Assembly: GCA_016699535.1 (NCBI GenBank)
Contig: CP064980.1
Span: 2,674,001-2,738,000, forward strand
Direction: 5' to 3'
From: Myxococcales bacterium
GTDB taxonomy: Bacteria > Myxococcota_A > Polyangia > Polyangiales > GCA-016699535
Length of the DNA: 64,000 nucleotides
This document shows, piece by piece, positions 8,467 through 17,617 of the stretch (the stretch's first letter is position 1; each line of letters opens with the position of its first letter). The notes under the pieces are model-generated. The model saw nothing but the letters and a program-made list of their open reading frames with translations. It searched no databases and had not been told where the DNA came from. The translations under genes were made by a program, and so were the position numbers.

Positions 8467-10173
8467 ATGCAAGCGAAGGTTGAACAAGCAGCTCCTTCCA
8501 ATACCGCGGATGAAAATGATCCGGCGGAAATTACCATCAAGGTTTTGTGGTGCCCTGCTCAGTACGTGGCCGATATGCATGGCGATGAAGCTTTGGATGA
8601 ACTTGCTGCTCGAGCTAAGCTGTCCCGAAGTGATTTAGAAGGACAATCTTCTTGGATAAGCTTTCGGCAGGTAGGGGAATTCCTAAAAGGCGTTAGAGAG
8701 CTTACCGGCAGCGATGAATCCTATATGAATGCGTGTATTTATCGAATTCGCGATTCCTATGGTCCTTTGCGCTTTATCATATGGGCCGCTAGTCCTGACA
8801 CGATACTGCGACTTGCTGCAAGAACGCTTCGTCTGTTTTCTTCCGTGAGCAAATACGAAGTGTTGTCTGAAGGCCGTAACTCGATACGATTAAAATATAC
8901 CACGAGTGTGAAGGAGCATCGTTTGGTGTGCTTGTCTCGCCAGGCACAAACTGCGGCTCTGCCTACTTTGTGGGGGCTGCCTTCTGCTCAAATCAATGAG
9001 ACGAAGTGTGTTGCTTGGGGCGATCCCTGCTGTGACTTTGAGTTGCGATGGTTTCGTAGAACTCGCCGCTTTACCGTGGCACTCGGTGGTTTGCTGGGTT
9101 TAGGATTATCCGCGCTAGCAGTGGCATGGCAGCCCTCTTTGTTGCCGGTGGTTGCCACGGTAGCTCTTAGTGCTTTTGGAATTGCTGCGGCTCTAGCTTG
9201 GGAGTTTCGCTCAACCTATCAAGCAAACCTTGGCGTAGGCAACGAAACACAGACCGCTTTGGAGCAGGTGGCGCAAGATGAAGCCGAAGCTCGCCAAGAA
9301 GTGATGGAGTTCAACCGTCGCCAACGGCAATGGACGCAAATGCTCGAAGAGCAAATACAGGAGCGCACCCAAGCGATGCAGGATGTTGTTGGGAAAATCC
9401 AGCGTATGCGCGAGGAGCGCGTAACAAGCTTGAGGGGATTTTCCCATGATCTTAGAAACCCGCTATCGGTAATGCGATCCAATATTGAGTATTTACGAGA
9501 CTATGCAGAGAAGGTTCCCGACGGAAACGACGTACTTGATGATATTGATAACGCTACTCAAAAAATGGAGTTGATGCTCAATGAGTTGATGAATGTTGCT
9601 TCCGCAGAAACAGGTATGGTCAACTTCGTTCCTGAACGAATTGATATCGCGCCATTGACCGATCGATTGCGCCGACGTATGCGGGCTTTAGTTCATGGAC
9701 GCGATATCCGTGTCAGCGTGCTTGCAAGCCGAGAAGCTCCGGCGTTTATCACGAGCGATCCACTTATCATCGATCGGGTGCTGGACAATCTAATGACAAA
9801 CGCGGCCAAGTACACGGAGAGCGGAAGCGTCGTTATCGAGGTCGGTGGTTCCCCAGAAGTGTTTACGGTAAAAATTTCTGACACGGGCCGTGGAATTCCT
9901 AATGATAAAATTAGTAAGATTTTTCAGCCTGGCGGATCCGATAAGAGCTCCAGAGCGCGCAATAGTTTTGGTGTCGGGATGTCTGTTGTGGTGAAACTTT
10001 TGTCTCAGATTGGTGGGCGGCTTGAAGTGATGTCTCGCGCGGGTCAGGGTACAACCTTTTGGGCTCATTTCCCGCATGAATTGCGTGAGCGAAGCATTAG
10101 CAGTGCACCGGAAGGCAAAGATTATGATGAGTTGCTCCCAGTAGTGGTAAAAATTCACCCACCCTCCCCTTAG
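8467..10173 (+). CDS. Membrane sensor histidine kinase with V4R-like N-terminal domain
   Basis: 568 residues. Residues about 25-195 look like the V4R / haem-NO-binding-related sensory fold, ending in CVAWGDPCCDFEL (Cys181, Cys188, Cys189). Two hydrophobic helices (about 204-246) form a membrane hairpin, then a coiled coil (about 255-320). The kinase core has the H-box FSHDLRNPL (His327), the N-box DNLMTNAAKYT, the G1 box DTGRGIP and the G2 box GVGMSVV. It lies 76 bases after protein B on the same strand, so it may be co-transcribed with the halogenase-like unit and may sense its product. No response regulator gene is next to it. V4R domains in other proteins bind hydrocarbons or small ligands; the ligand here is unknown. 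Confidence 0.85.
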   Translation: MQAKVEQAAPSNTADENDPAEITIKVLWCPAQYVADMHGDEALDELAARAKLSRSDLEGQSSWISFRQVGEFLKGVRELTGSDESYMNACIYRIRDSYGPLRFIIWAASPDTILRLAARTLRLFSSVSKYEVLSEGRNSIRLKYTTSVKEHRLVCLSRQAQTAALPTLWGLPSAQINETKCVAWGDPCCDFELRWFRRTRRFTVALGGLLGLGLSALAVAWQPSLLPVVATVALSAFGIAAALAWEFRSTYQANLGVGNETQTALEQVAQDEAEARQEVMEFNRRQRQWTQMLEEQIQERTQAMQDVVGKIQRMREERVTSLRGFSHDLRNPLSVMRSNIEYLRDYAEKVPDGNDVLDDIDNATQKMELMLNELMNVASAETGMVNFVPERIDIAPLTDRLRRRMRALVHGRDIRVSVLASREAPAFITSDPLIIDRVLDNLMTNAAKYTESGSVVIEVGGSPEVFTVKISDTGRGIPNDKISKIFQPGGSDKSSRARNSFGVGMSVVVKLLSQIGGRLEVMSRAGQGTTFWAHFPHELRERSISSAPEGKDYDELLPVVVKIHPPSP

Positions 10174-10182
10174 CGCTCTTCA

Positions 10183-10497
10183 TTATTTGCTTGCTAGCTG
10201 CCATGAATCGATAACCTTGTGGATGTGTTCTGTTGATACCTCAGCAATGCGCAGTACTTTGTTCCGATGTCGTTGTCCCGAAATTAGTGCAATGGTTTTT
10301 TTGCTAACCCCGAGCTGCTTCGATAGAAAAGCAATTAACTCCTTGTTTGCCGCGCCATCAACTGGTGGTGCATTGAGCGCAACTTTCAGATAGTCGCCTT
10401 CAACACTCAACGCCCTTGTATTGGAAGCTCGTGGATTAACTCGAATACGCAAATGTATTGCATTCTCTTTCTGGTAAACAAAGGGCAGTTCGTCCAT
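10183..10497 (-). CDS. DUF167 (YggU-like) family protein
   Basis: A short conserved protein of about 104 residues from the internal ATG. The family core is clear: HLRIRVNPRAS near the start and VALNAPPVDGAANKELIAFLSKQLGVSKKTIALISG in the middle, read here as separate strands and a helix. The function of the family is unknown. A longer frame opens upstream at 10539, inside the acyl-CoA dehydrogenase gene, but the alignment with the family starts after the internal Met. It is the last gene of the minus-strand run and is convergent with the histidine kinase gene, only 9 bases away. Confidence 0.8.
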   Translation of the reverse strand: MDELPFVYQKENAIHLRIRVNPRASNTRALSVEGDYLKVALNAPPVDGAANKELIAFLSKQLGVSKKTIALISGQRHRNKVLRIAEVSTEHIHKVIDSWQLASK

Positions 10498-10513
10498 GGC
10501 TAATCCGACGGCA

Positions 10514-11659
10514 TTATTTACGCAGTATGTTCTTGGCAATCACCATGCGCTGAACTTCGCTGGTGCCCTCACCTATTTCGCAAAGCTTTGCATCTCTTAG
10601 ATGACGTTCCACAACGTATTCGCGCGTGTAGCCGTATCCGCCGTGAATCTGTATGGCGTGATTGCATGCTTCAGTAGCGGCTTCGGAGGCGTAAAGCTTT
10701 GCCATTGCTGCTTCGTTTGTATAAGGCTTGCCTTGATCTGCTAAGGATGCAGCTTTCCAGGTCAAAAGCCGAGCGGCATCAAGTTTTGTTCGACTGTTTG
10801 CGATCATCCATTGGATGGCTTGGAAGTTCGCAATGGTTTTGCCGAACTGTTCGCGTTCTTTTGCGTAGCTGATTGCTCGCTGCAACGCTCCTTCGCCGAG
10901 GCCCAATGCAAGCGAGGCGATGCTGATGCGTCCTGTGTCGAGTATTTTTAGCGTGTCGATAAAACCAGAATTGAGTTCACCAACACGTTGCGAGTCATCA
11001 AGCGCGACATTTTCAAGACTTAATTCAACGGTCTCACATGCACGCATGCCAAGTTTTTTTAGATGCTGGCTCACGGTAAATCCGGGCGTGCCTTTTTCCA
11101 CCGCGAAGGCTGTGATTCCTTTTTGTTTTTTCGACGGGTCGGTTACAGCCATCACCACGCAAACTCCCGCACTTGCGCCGTGTGTGATAAACTGTTTGCT
11201 GCCATTTAGGAGCCATTGTTTATCTTGCTTTATCGCGCGTGTTTGCATGCTGCCGGCAGCATCGGAGCCTGAGCTGGGTTCGGTAAGCGCCCACGCACCG
11301 AGATATTCACCTGATGCAAGTTTGGGTAAGTACTTCTTTTTTAATTCCTCGCTGCCAAAGGTTGCAATGTGTGAAGAGCCAAGGCCATTGTGTGCAGCTA
11401 CGCTCAATCCAAGCGAGCCATCTTCGCGACCAATTTCTTCGACAACAATTGAGTACGCAAGCGTATCAAGTCCAGCACCTCCGTATTCTTCCGGTAAGCG
11501 AATGCCCCAAAAGCCCATGTCGCCAACTTTTTTAACAATCTGAGTAGACATTTCTTCAGCCTGATCCCAGCACACCGCTTGCGGTCTCACTTCTTTTTGA
11601 GCGAATTCCCGTGCGTTCTGTTGAATCGAAGCGTGTAGATCATCAAGTTCAAAGCGCAT
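10514..11659 (-). CDS. Acyl-CoA dehydrogenase
   Basis: A full-length (381 residues) FAD-dependent acyl-CoA dehydrogenase that makes trans-2-enoyl-CoA and passes electrons to ETF. Signatures visible are ALTEPSSGSDA (FAD and substrate binding), QLKKLGMRACETVEL-type strand, the helix with REQFGKTIANFQAIQW, IHGGYGYTREY and the terminal IGEGTSEVQR, whose Glu before GT is the usual catalytic base of short and medium-chain enzymes. It sits 11 bases after the B12-binding gene and overlaps the DUF167 reading frame, so it belongs to a likely acyl-CoA or branched-chain catabolic operon. Chain-length specificity cannot be read from this sequence. Confidence 0.92.
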   Translation of the reverse strand: MRFELDDLHASIQQNAREFAQKEVRPQAVCWDQAEEMSTQIVKKVGDMGFWGIRLPEEYGGAGLDTLAYSIVVEEIGREDGSLGLSVAAHNGLGSSHIATFGSEELKKKYLPKLASGEYLGAWALTEPSSGSDAAGSMQTRAIKQDKQWLLNGSKQFITHGASAGVCVVMAVTDPSKKQKGITAFAVEKGTPGFTVSQHLKKLGMRACETVELSLENVALDDSQRVGELNSGFIDTLKILDTGRISIASLALGLGEGALQRAISYAKEREQFGKTIANFQAIQWMIANSRTKLDAARLLTWKAASLADQGKPYTNEAAMAKLYASEAATEACNHAIQIHGGYGYTREYVVERHLRDAKLCEIGEGTSEVQRMVIAKNILRK

Positions 11660-11670
11660 GAGACACTGTA

Positions 11671-12078
11671 TTAAGCTGCTTTAGGAATTACGTGGCTTCG
11701 CACCCACTGGATGATTTCCTCCAGGGGTGTGCCGGGAGTAAATAGTTCGTGAACGCCCTGGTTCTTGAGTACTTGGATGTCGTCTTCAGGAATGATTCCT
11801 CCGCCAAACACAAGGATGTCATCGGCGCCTTGTGCTTTGAGCGCTTGAATGACTGCTGGAAACGAGGTGGTGTGTGCTGCGGACATAATAGAAAGGCCGA
11901 CGGCATCCACGTCTTCCTGCAGCGCTGCAGACGCAATCATTTCTGGCGTTTGATGAAGACCCGTATAGATCACCTCAAAGCCAGCATCACGCAGCGCGCG
12001 TGCAACAATTTTCGCACCGCGGTCGTGCCCGTCCAGCCCTGGCTTGGCCACTAAGATTCGAATGCGTCCAACGTTCAT
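11671..12078 (-). CDS. Methylmalonyl-CoA mutase B12-binding subunit
   Basis: A stand-alone cobalamin-binding domain of 135 residues. It has the DxHxxG motif (DGHDRG, about residues 17-22), whose His coordinates cobalt, then GLSIMSAAH and FGGGIIPEDD, as in the C-terminal domain of methylmalonyl-CoA mutase. The catalytic large subunit is not in the window, so it must be encoded elsewhere, or this domain serves another mutase such as an isobutyryl-CoA type. Neighbours encode an acyl-CoA carboxylase beta subunit and an acyl-CoA dehydrogenase, which fits propionyl-CoA and branched-chain acyl-CoA breakdown. Confidence 0.88.
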   Translation of the reverse strand: MNVGRIRILVAKPGLDGHDRGAKIVARALRDAGFEVIYTGLHQTPEMIASAALQEDVDAVGLSIMSAAHTTSFPAVIQALKAQGADDILVFGGGIIPEDDIQVLKNQGVHELFTPGTPLEEIIQWVRSHVIPKAA

Positions 12079-12173
12079 GCCTTATGGAATTATTGCAATC
12101 GCACCGAACATTAGCAAGTGAAAGAAAACTTAAAGTAATCAGATGTGGTTAGTTGCCCACCTTGCGGCTTCTC

Positions 12174-13703
12174 TTACATGGGATAGACAGCATGTTTTTT
12201 ACGTTTTGAGCCGTGTATCTTTTGTCGGTACAAGTCGAAACGTGCGATGAGTTCAGAACGAAGTGTGTCACTTGGAATGACAGCGTCCACGACAAGCTCG
12301 CTTGCCAACTTTAAGAGATCGACATCTTGCCTGTACCGGTCCTGCTCCGTGTTTACGAAGCTTTCACGCTCTTTGCCATCCGGTAACTCCTGTATTTTTT
12401 TGTAGAAAACCGCGTTGACTGCTGCGCGAGGTCCCATGACGGCGATAGAGGCTGAAGTAAGAGCAAGGCAGCAGTCCGGCTCAAAAGCTGGCCCGCACAT
12501 CGCATAAAGACCAGCTCCGTAGGCCTTGCGAACAATTACGCTAATGCAAGGAACCGTAGCTTCGCTTACCGCGCAGACCATTTTAGCTCCGGCGCGGATG
12601 ATGCCTTGCTGCTCCACAGCCGAGCCAATCATAAAACCAGGCACATCGGCGAGATAGAGCAAGGGGACGTTAAAGGCATCGCATAGCTGAATGAAACGTG
12701 CGGCCTTGTTTGCGCTGTTTGGGAAAAGAACTCCGCCAAGATGTTTGGGCTGGTTGGCAACTACACCGATTGCATGACCATCAAGTCGCGCAAAACCGGT
12801 GACAATTTCTTGAGCATAAAGTTCTTTTATTTCAAAAAAACTATGCTCGTCGATGATAGCTTCGATCACTTGCATCATGTCGAAAGCTTTGTTTTCATCT
12901 TTCGGAATAACGGACTCGAGGGAGCCGACGCGTGTCGCTTTTTTGCTAGAGACCCTCGGCGGAAGTGTTTCGCAGTTTTGAGGCATATACCCAAGGTAGC
13001 GTTTGGCCATTTTGAGAGCCTGCTCTTCGTCTTGCACCAAAATGTCACCGCAGCCTGAGGTGCTGCAATGCATGCGCGCCCCGCCCATTTGCTCGAGGCT
13101 TACTTTTTCCCCGATAACCATCTCAGCCATGCGTGGGGAGCCTAGATACATCGAGGCGTTGCCTTCAACCATGAACACCACATCGCAAAATGCAGGAATG
13201 TAGGCCCCCCCTGCAGCGCTCGGTCCAAACAATAGGCAGATTTGAGGCATCACGCCGCTGAACTGAACTTGGTTGTAAAAGATGTGTCCGGCTCCGCGTC
13301 GTCCGGGAAACATGTGCAGCTGATCGGTGATTCGAGCGCCTGCAGAATCGACAAGATAGAATACGGGGCATCGAAGCGTCGCTGCGCCTTGTTGAAGTCT
13401 TAATTTTTTTTCAACTGTGCGCTTCCCCCACGATCCAGCTTTGACCGTGGAGTCGTTGGCAACGATGGCAACTGTGCGTGCATCGATTTTCGCAAAGCCT
13501 GTCACAACGCCGTCTGCGGGCAAGTCTTTCTCAACATGGTTTGCAAGTGTAGCGTCTTCGATGAACGAATTTTCGTCGACCAGCATCTCGATACGTTTGC
13601 GGGCAAAGAGTTTTCCCTTTTGCTTGTTTTGCTCGTGGTATTTATCTTTACCGCCCACCTGAACGGTCTTGATAAGTTGCTTTAGCTTTGAGTCGGTAGT
13701 CAT
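12174..13703 (-). CDS. Acyl-CoA carboxylase beta (carboxyltransferase) subunit
   Basis: About 509 residues. It transfers carboxyl from biotin to an acyl-CoA (propionyl-, methylcrotonyl- or related). Typical crotonase-fold features are LVDSAGARI, GAGHIFYNQVQFSG, FGPSAAGGAYIPAF, YLGSPRMAE, LYLADVPGFMIG and RKAYGAGLYAMCG. The start is uncertain: the ATG at 13742 lies inside the upstream gene, while 13703 aligns better with the family start (TTDSKLKQLI). Neither has a clear Shine-Dalgarno. No biotin carboxylase gene is near. A 95-base gap with nothing recognisable separates it from the B12-binding gene. Confidence 0.9.
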   Translation of the reverse strand: MTTDSKLKQLIKTVQVGGKDKYHEQNKQKGKLFARKRIEMLVDENSFIEDATLANHVEKDLPADGVVTGFAKIDARTVAIVANDSTVKAGSWGKRTVEKKLRLQQGAATLRCPVFYLVDSAGARITDQLHMFPGRRGAGHIFYNQVQFSGVMPQICLLFGPSAAGGAYIPAFCDVVFMVEGNASMYLGSPRMAEMVIGEKVSLEQMGGARMHCSTSGCGDILVQDEEQALKMAKRYLGYMPQNCETLPPRVSSKKATRVGSLESVIPKDENKAFDMMQVIEAIIDEHSFFEIKELYAQEIVTGFARLDGHAIGVVANQPKHLGGVLFPNSANKAARFIQLCDAFNVPLLYLADVPGFMIGSAVEQQGIIRAGAKMVCAVSEATVPCISVIVRKAYGAGLYAMCGPAFEPDCCLALTSASIAVMGPRAAVNAVFYKKIQELPDGKERESFVNTEQDRYRQDVDLLKLASELVVDAVIPSDTLRSELIARFDLYRQKIHGSKRKKHAVYPM

Positions 13704-13710
13704 GGCTTTA

Positions 13711-14988
13711 TTATATGCGTGTGTGTTTGAGTTCCTTGCCATCCAGGCGCATGATGCTTCGCACCCGTAGCATCAGAGTGCCATGCGAGTCTATCAAGCG
13801 ACCTGCCAGCCACTGCAAGTTGCCGGATTGCATTTCTTTGAATAGTAAGTCTATTTCGGATGGCGCATCGGCACTAGCGAGCGGAAGAGGCATGCCTGCT
13901 TCATCAAGCGCGTAGGCGCCCGCGGCAGTCTGTTCAAGCCGGACAGGCTTGATCCAGACAAACGGCTCCGCAAGTCCTGCAAAACTATTGATCGCGTTTC
14001 GGTAAAACGGCAAAAGTTCTTCAAATTGCGTATTGGCCATCGATTCGATGCGCGACCAGTCTGCAAACGGTACTTTGCCCGACACGACATATTGCAACAA
14101 GCGAATGCGCCGTGGGACACCGGGATAAACTTGGGCAAGCCCGACGTGAACGATTCGCGGACACGGGCCCGATGAGGCCCCATCGCCTCCCTGCAAACGC
14201 TCTTCACGAAACACCTCGCCCGATAGAGTGTCTACAAAGTATCTACGTTCTAGGGATGCTCGTCTTGTGCCAGAAAGCCATTCTCGCGCAATCTCGATCA
14301 AGACTCGGTCTTGCATGCGTTCGCTGATGGACGAGTCAAATCCTCGTGTTCCAAACCATGCAGCCAGTCGCGCCCGCCCTTCTTGTTTATGATCGTTCAA
14401 GTCTCGTGAAATCTGTGCGCCGGCAAAGAGTTGCGATGCCAGTTGATCTGCGTCGTGTTGCGAGATGGCGCGTTTGACTCGACCAAGCCAGCGTTCAAAC
14501 CCAAGTGGATGGGGTTTGGGTGCAACGTGGACCAGTCCCGTGAAGTTGTCTTCTACCGATGGAGAATCCACCGCATCGACTCCGGCACGCACGGCGGAAG
14601 TCGCAAGCTCGTTGAGTCGCGCTGCAAAGGAGGTCGTGTCTTCTATGGGTGGTCGATCAAGGCTCGGTATGGTCCGATACACGCCAGTAAGGCCGGATTT
14701 TTCCCGCGTAATTTCGCCTTCCAGAGAAGCGGTTTTTGCTTGCGCTTGTTCTTCCTGTCCTAAAACCCACTGCATCGTTAAGAGCACGTGCTCACACTCC
14801 GCTCTACCGCAGGTGCAACTGTGAGCAACGCTCTCGGAGCGGTATTGGAGCGCGACAATTTCCGTCTGGCCCTTGTATCGCATGCTCAGGGTAATGCCAT
14901 CAACAAAGGCCGAAGGCAGAGAGGTCGGATGCAACTGTTTGTAATGACCGAGCGATTTTTCGAGCAGAGCTTTCAGCGACTGACTCAT
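13711..14988 (-). CDS. SWIM-type zinc finger protein
   Basis: 425 residues. Near residues 57-66 the sequence CTCGRAECEH fits the SWIM pattern CxC...CxH, a zinc-binding module found with SNF2 helicases, MULE transposases and AAA/VWA gene sets. The rest is not recognised; it is mostly helical with a beta-rich middle (about 215-270). Its start overlaps the end of the HEAT/TPR gene by 4 bases, so the two are translationally coupled, and a uracil-DNA glycosylase gene lies just upstream in the same run. This context hints at a DNA-related role, but that is inference. Confidence 0.65.
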   Translation of the reverse strand: MSQSLKALLEKSLGHYKQLHPTSLPSAFVDGITLSMRYKGQTEIVALQYRSESVAHSCTCGRAECEHVLLTMQWVLGQEEQAQAKTASLEGEITREKSGLTGVYRTIPSLDRPPIEDTTSFAARLNELATSAVRAGVDAVDSPSVEDNFTGLVHVAPKPHPLGFERWLGRVKRAISQHDADQLASQLFAGAQISRDLNDHKQEGRARLAAWFGTRGFDSSISERMQDRVLIEIAREWLSGTRRASLERRYFVDTLSGEVFREERLQGGDGASSGPCPRIVHVGLAQVYPGVPRRIRLLQYVVSGKVPFADWSRIESMANTQFEELLPFYRNAINSFAGLAEPFVWIKPVRLEQTAAGAYALDEAGMPLPLASADAPSEIDLLFKEMQSGNLQWLAGRLIDSHGTLMLRVRSIMRLDGKELKHTRI

Positions 14989-16745
14989 GACGCATCTCCA
15001 AGCTGGAAGCTGTCACGTCGTCGCCGTAGTTCAAAGAGAATCGATGGCGGCGCAAAACGGAGGTCCAGAGCCAGCACTTCATCGATGATGCTTCTAGCGA
15101 CATCGCTTCGGCCTTCTTGCTCGATTTGTTCTGCGCGGCGCAAAAAGCATAGCGCTAAGGTTCGTGCAACGAGTGGATTACGCTCAACATGGAACTTGTC
15201 TGCTTCGATGGACCGGCGAAAGGCAGAAAGTGCTTGCGCATAGCGTTCCTTGCGAGAGTGAATCATAGCAATCGATAAAAGAGGATGAACCCAGCCCGGC
15301 CGTCGGGAGGCTGCCCCTTCAAAGCGTGCGATAGCACGACGGGAAAAACCCAAAAGCATCCAAAACCAGCCACGGATATAGTCCCAGTAGCTTCGGATCC
15401 GAACGCTGGCAGGATCACGTTTGGCGGAAAGCTGTGCCTTTGAGACCGCCTGAAGTGCAAAGACAACGGTTTCGCTTTCCGGAATTTCTTCGCCACGTAA
15501 AAATAAGCGCTCGCGTACATCGTATAGAGCATCTTCGACTTCTGCACGAATGCTCGAAGCGCGCGGTGTTTGCAACATGTCTCTGAGCGGAATCAACGCG
15601 CGCAAATCGCCGATGCGTCCGAGGGTTCGCGTGGCTGCTAAGTTTAGCGGAAGGTCGTCTTCCTCCAAAAGTAAGGCAACGGTTTCAACATCTTCGCTGC
15701 TCCCAAGGGTCTCGAGTCCTTCGAGTACAAGCAAGAGCTGTGTTTTGTCGCGGTCGGTGAGATGTCCTTTCAGAAACTCCCTGCCCCGGACATCGCCTTG
15801 TAGGCCCAATGCCGCCGCTAAAATCAAGCGTTCGCGCACTGAAACGCTTCGTTCGAATGCGGAGGCTAACGCGGGATGAACCCTTGGATCGTCAATGCGG
15901 GCAAGACAGCGAGCGGCCTCGGAACTGGTGTGAAAATCATTGCTTTCCAGAAGCACACATAACGAAGGGACGATGCGTGAATCGCCGCAGTAGCGGAGTG
16001 AGACAAGCAACGCAAGTTGGTCTTCTGCATCTGCGATACCATCGCTGCCCTCTAAAACGGATGATAGATAGCAGAGTGTGGCATTGGAAAGATCTTTTGT
16101 GCGCAGTCCAAGCTGGGCACGTTGATCCACTGGCATCATGGCAAGGGGATTGGTGTGCACGCTGCCCTGCCAAAAGCCTTCCACATCTTTTTCCGTCTCC
16201 TCGGCAATGCGTTTCCATCGTGCTTGTTCGGCGCGCGCTTTGCGACCCACGGCGCCTGGGAGCATGCGCGAGACAAGGCCCAGTTCATAAGCGATATCGA
16301 GGTCTCGATTGTTTTGAATTGCATCAGCCAGTAACTTGAGCGCCTCATTGGGAACATCGTGCCGGATAATAGTCTCGATGCGTTGTGCCGCTGCACGTCG
16401 CAAGCGAAGCGATCCGGCATGCAGGATCGCAACGAGCGTGCGAATGTCGGAGATGTCCTCAAGTGCGCTCGTGCCTTGGTTGATGCTGTTGGTCAGCCGA
16501 TCCAGCAGCGACTTGCCTTCGGCACTGTGCATCACCTTGCTTTCATCGACGGGCGGTCTGGGGTCCTGTTTTTTCTCGGGGCTGATGGAAAGCTGTTTTA
16601 GATTTTCGGCGGTGATGCCTCGCAACAGTTCATAAGCGACATGATTGTCTTCGGCGCTCTCATCTAGCCCTAGAAGATCTCGGGCTAGACCTGGGCTCTT
16701 GCCCACTCCCTTCTGAAAAGTTTTTTTTAGTTCCAACAAGTCCAT
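14985..16745 (-). CDS. HEAT-repeat and TPR-like scaffold protein
   Basis: 586 residues, soluble. The middle (about 90-390) has HEAT-type repeats with the Leu-Arg-Ala pattern, for example SSEAARCLARIDDPRVHPALASA and ATRTLGRIGDLRALIPL, read as pairs of helices. Around 440-465 there is an aromatic stretch (SYWDYIRGWFWMLLGF), and the end resembles TPRs (YAQALSAFRRSIEAD). No catalytic motif is seen. The gene lies 5 bases after the uracil-DNA glycosylase and overlaps the SWIM gene, so the three are probably one transcript. A protein-binding scaffold is the likely role. Confidence 0.7.
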   Translation of the reverse strand: MDLLELKKTFQKGVGKSPGLARDLLGLDESAEDNHVAYELLRGITAENLKQLSISPEKKQDPRPPVDESKVMHSAEGKSLLDRLTNSINQGTSALEDISDIRTLVAILHAGSLRLRRAAAQRIETIIRHDVPNEALKLLADAIQNNRDLDIAYELGLVSRMLPGAVGRKARAEQARWKRIAEETEKDVEGFWQGSVHTNPLAMMPVDQRAQLGLRTKDLSNATLCYLSSVLEGSDGIADAEDQLALLVSLRYCGDSRIVPSLCVLLESNDFHTSSEAARCLARIDDPRVHPALASAFERSVSVRERLILAAALGLQGDVRGREFLKGHLTDRDKTQLLLVLEGLETLGSSEDVETVALLLEEDDLPLNLAATRTLGRIGDLRALIPLRDMLQTPRASSIRAEVEDALYDVRERLFLRGEEIPESETVVFALQAVSKAQLSAKRDPASVRIRSYWDYIRGWFWMLLGFSRRAIARFEGAASRRPGWVHPLLSIAMIHSRKERYAQALSAFRRSIEADKFHVERNPLVARTLALCFLRRAEQIEQEGRSDVARSIIDEVLALDLRFAPPSILFELRRRRDSFQLGDAS

Positions 16746-16750
16746 GCGCG

Positions 16751-17458
16751 TTATTTTCCAAGTCGAGTCATGACTTGTTGAAGGTCTTGCCAGACAATGC
16801 GTTTGTGTTCGGGGTTGCGAAGCAAATAGGCTGGATGATACGTGGCTATCATATCAATACCCTGCCACTGACTCCAGCGTCCACGCCAACCGCTGCCTGA
16901 CTCAGGTACCGCACCAAGAGCTTGTGCCGCACACCTGCCAAGTGCCACGATGGCTTTGGGTTGAACCGCTCTAATCTGTGCTTCGAGGAAGTGTAAACAG
17001 GCGGCGCTTTCGTCAGGAAGCGGTGTTCGGTTTTCAGGGGGCCTGCATTTTACCACGTTGCATATGTAGACTTGTTTGGGTTCATAGCGCATTGCGTTAA
17101 TCATGCGATCAAGGAGCTGCCCTGCTTTTCCTACAAAAGGAAGGCCCTGCTGGTCCTCATAGTAGCCGGGGCCTTCGCCCACGAACAAAAGATCGGCTTT
17201 ATCGTCACCGCGGGCGAATACGCTTTTCGTGCGACCTTTATGCAGAGGACAAGCCCTGCACTCTGCGGCCAGTTTAGCGAGCTCTTCAAGACTCTGGCTC
17301 ATGCCTTGCTGCTCTTGGGTTTTGGCGGGTTGCGTAGGTAAAAGCTCGACAAAAGAGAGCATGGGCAGTCGGTGCTTGCTCATTTCCCACTGTAGGTGTG
17401 CGTGCGCTTGTTCAGCAAGGCTGCCTGCCGCTGGCTTTGTCTTGATGGATTGTGTCAT
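16751..17458 (-). CDS. Uracil-DNA glycosylase, type 4 (Fe-S)
   Basis: Removes uracil from DNA at the start of base-excision repair. The domain after residue about 55 has ECRACPLHKGRT (first cluster cysteines), GEGPGYYEDQQGLPFVG (uracil pocket and catalytic region), CNVVKCRPPENR (further cluster cysteine) and HPAYLLR. These are the family 4 motifs of the thermostable [4Fe-4S] type. The N-terminal about 55 residues are an extension of the kind often found in this family. It is the first gene of a minus-strand run into the HEAT/TPR and SWIM genes and is divergent from the PP2C phosphatase gene. Confidence 0.92.
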   Translation of the reverse strand: MTQSIKTKPAAGSLAEQAHAHLQWEMSKHRLPMLSFVELLPTQPAKTQEQQGMSQSLEELAKLAAECRACPLHKGRTKSVFARGDDKADLLFVGEGPGYYEDQQGLPFVGKAGQLLDRMINAMRYEPKQVYICNVVKCRPPENRTPLPDESAACLHFLEAQIRAVQPKAIVALGRCAAQALGAVPESGSGWRGRWSQWQGIDMIATYHPAYLLRNPEHKRIVWQDLQQVMTRLGK

Positions 17459-17565
17459 TGCATCCCAGCTGAGGAATTAGCGAAAAACAAAGGCCGTGTG
17501 AACCGGGAAAGGCGCGAATTAATTCCGGCAAAAGCAATAAAGATAAGGAAAATCCAGCTTTTGAT

Positions 17566-17608
17566 TTGGATCAGCATGAATAATCCGTATATAATCAGTA
17601 AAAGGGAG
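17566..17608 (+). promoter_or_regulatory. Possible promoter and RBS of the PP2C gene
   Basis: A perfect -10 box TATAAT lies at 17590-17595, with a weak TTGGAT at 17566-17571 as -35 (18-base spacer). AGGGAGG at 17602-17608 is a strong Shine-Dalgarno nine bases before a GTG at 17618. The ribosome site favours that GTG over the in-frame ATG at 17576, which would lie upstream of the predicted transcription start. Confidence 0.35.
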
Positions 17609-17617
17609 GCTTCCTAC

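Noticed and set aside
10920..11543. 207-residue open frame antisense to the acyl-CoA dehydrogenase
   Set aside because: Low-complexity Ser/Pro/Cys-rich translation, no motif, and full overlap with a clear enzyme gene.
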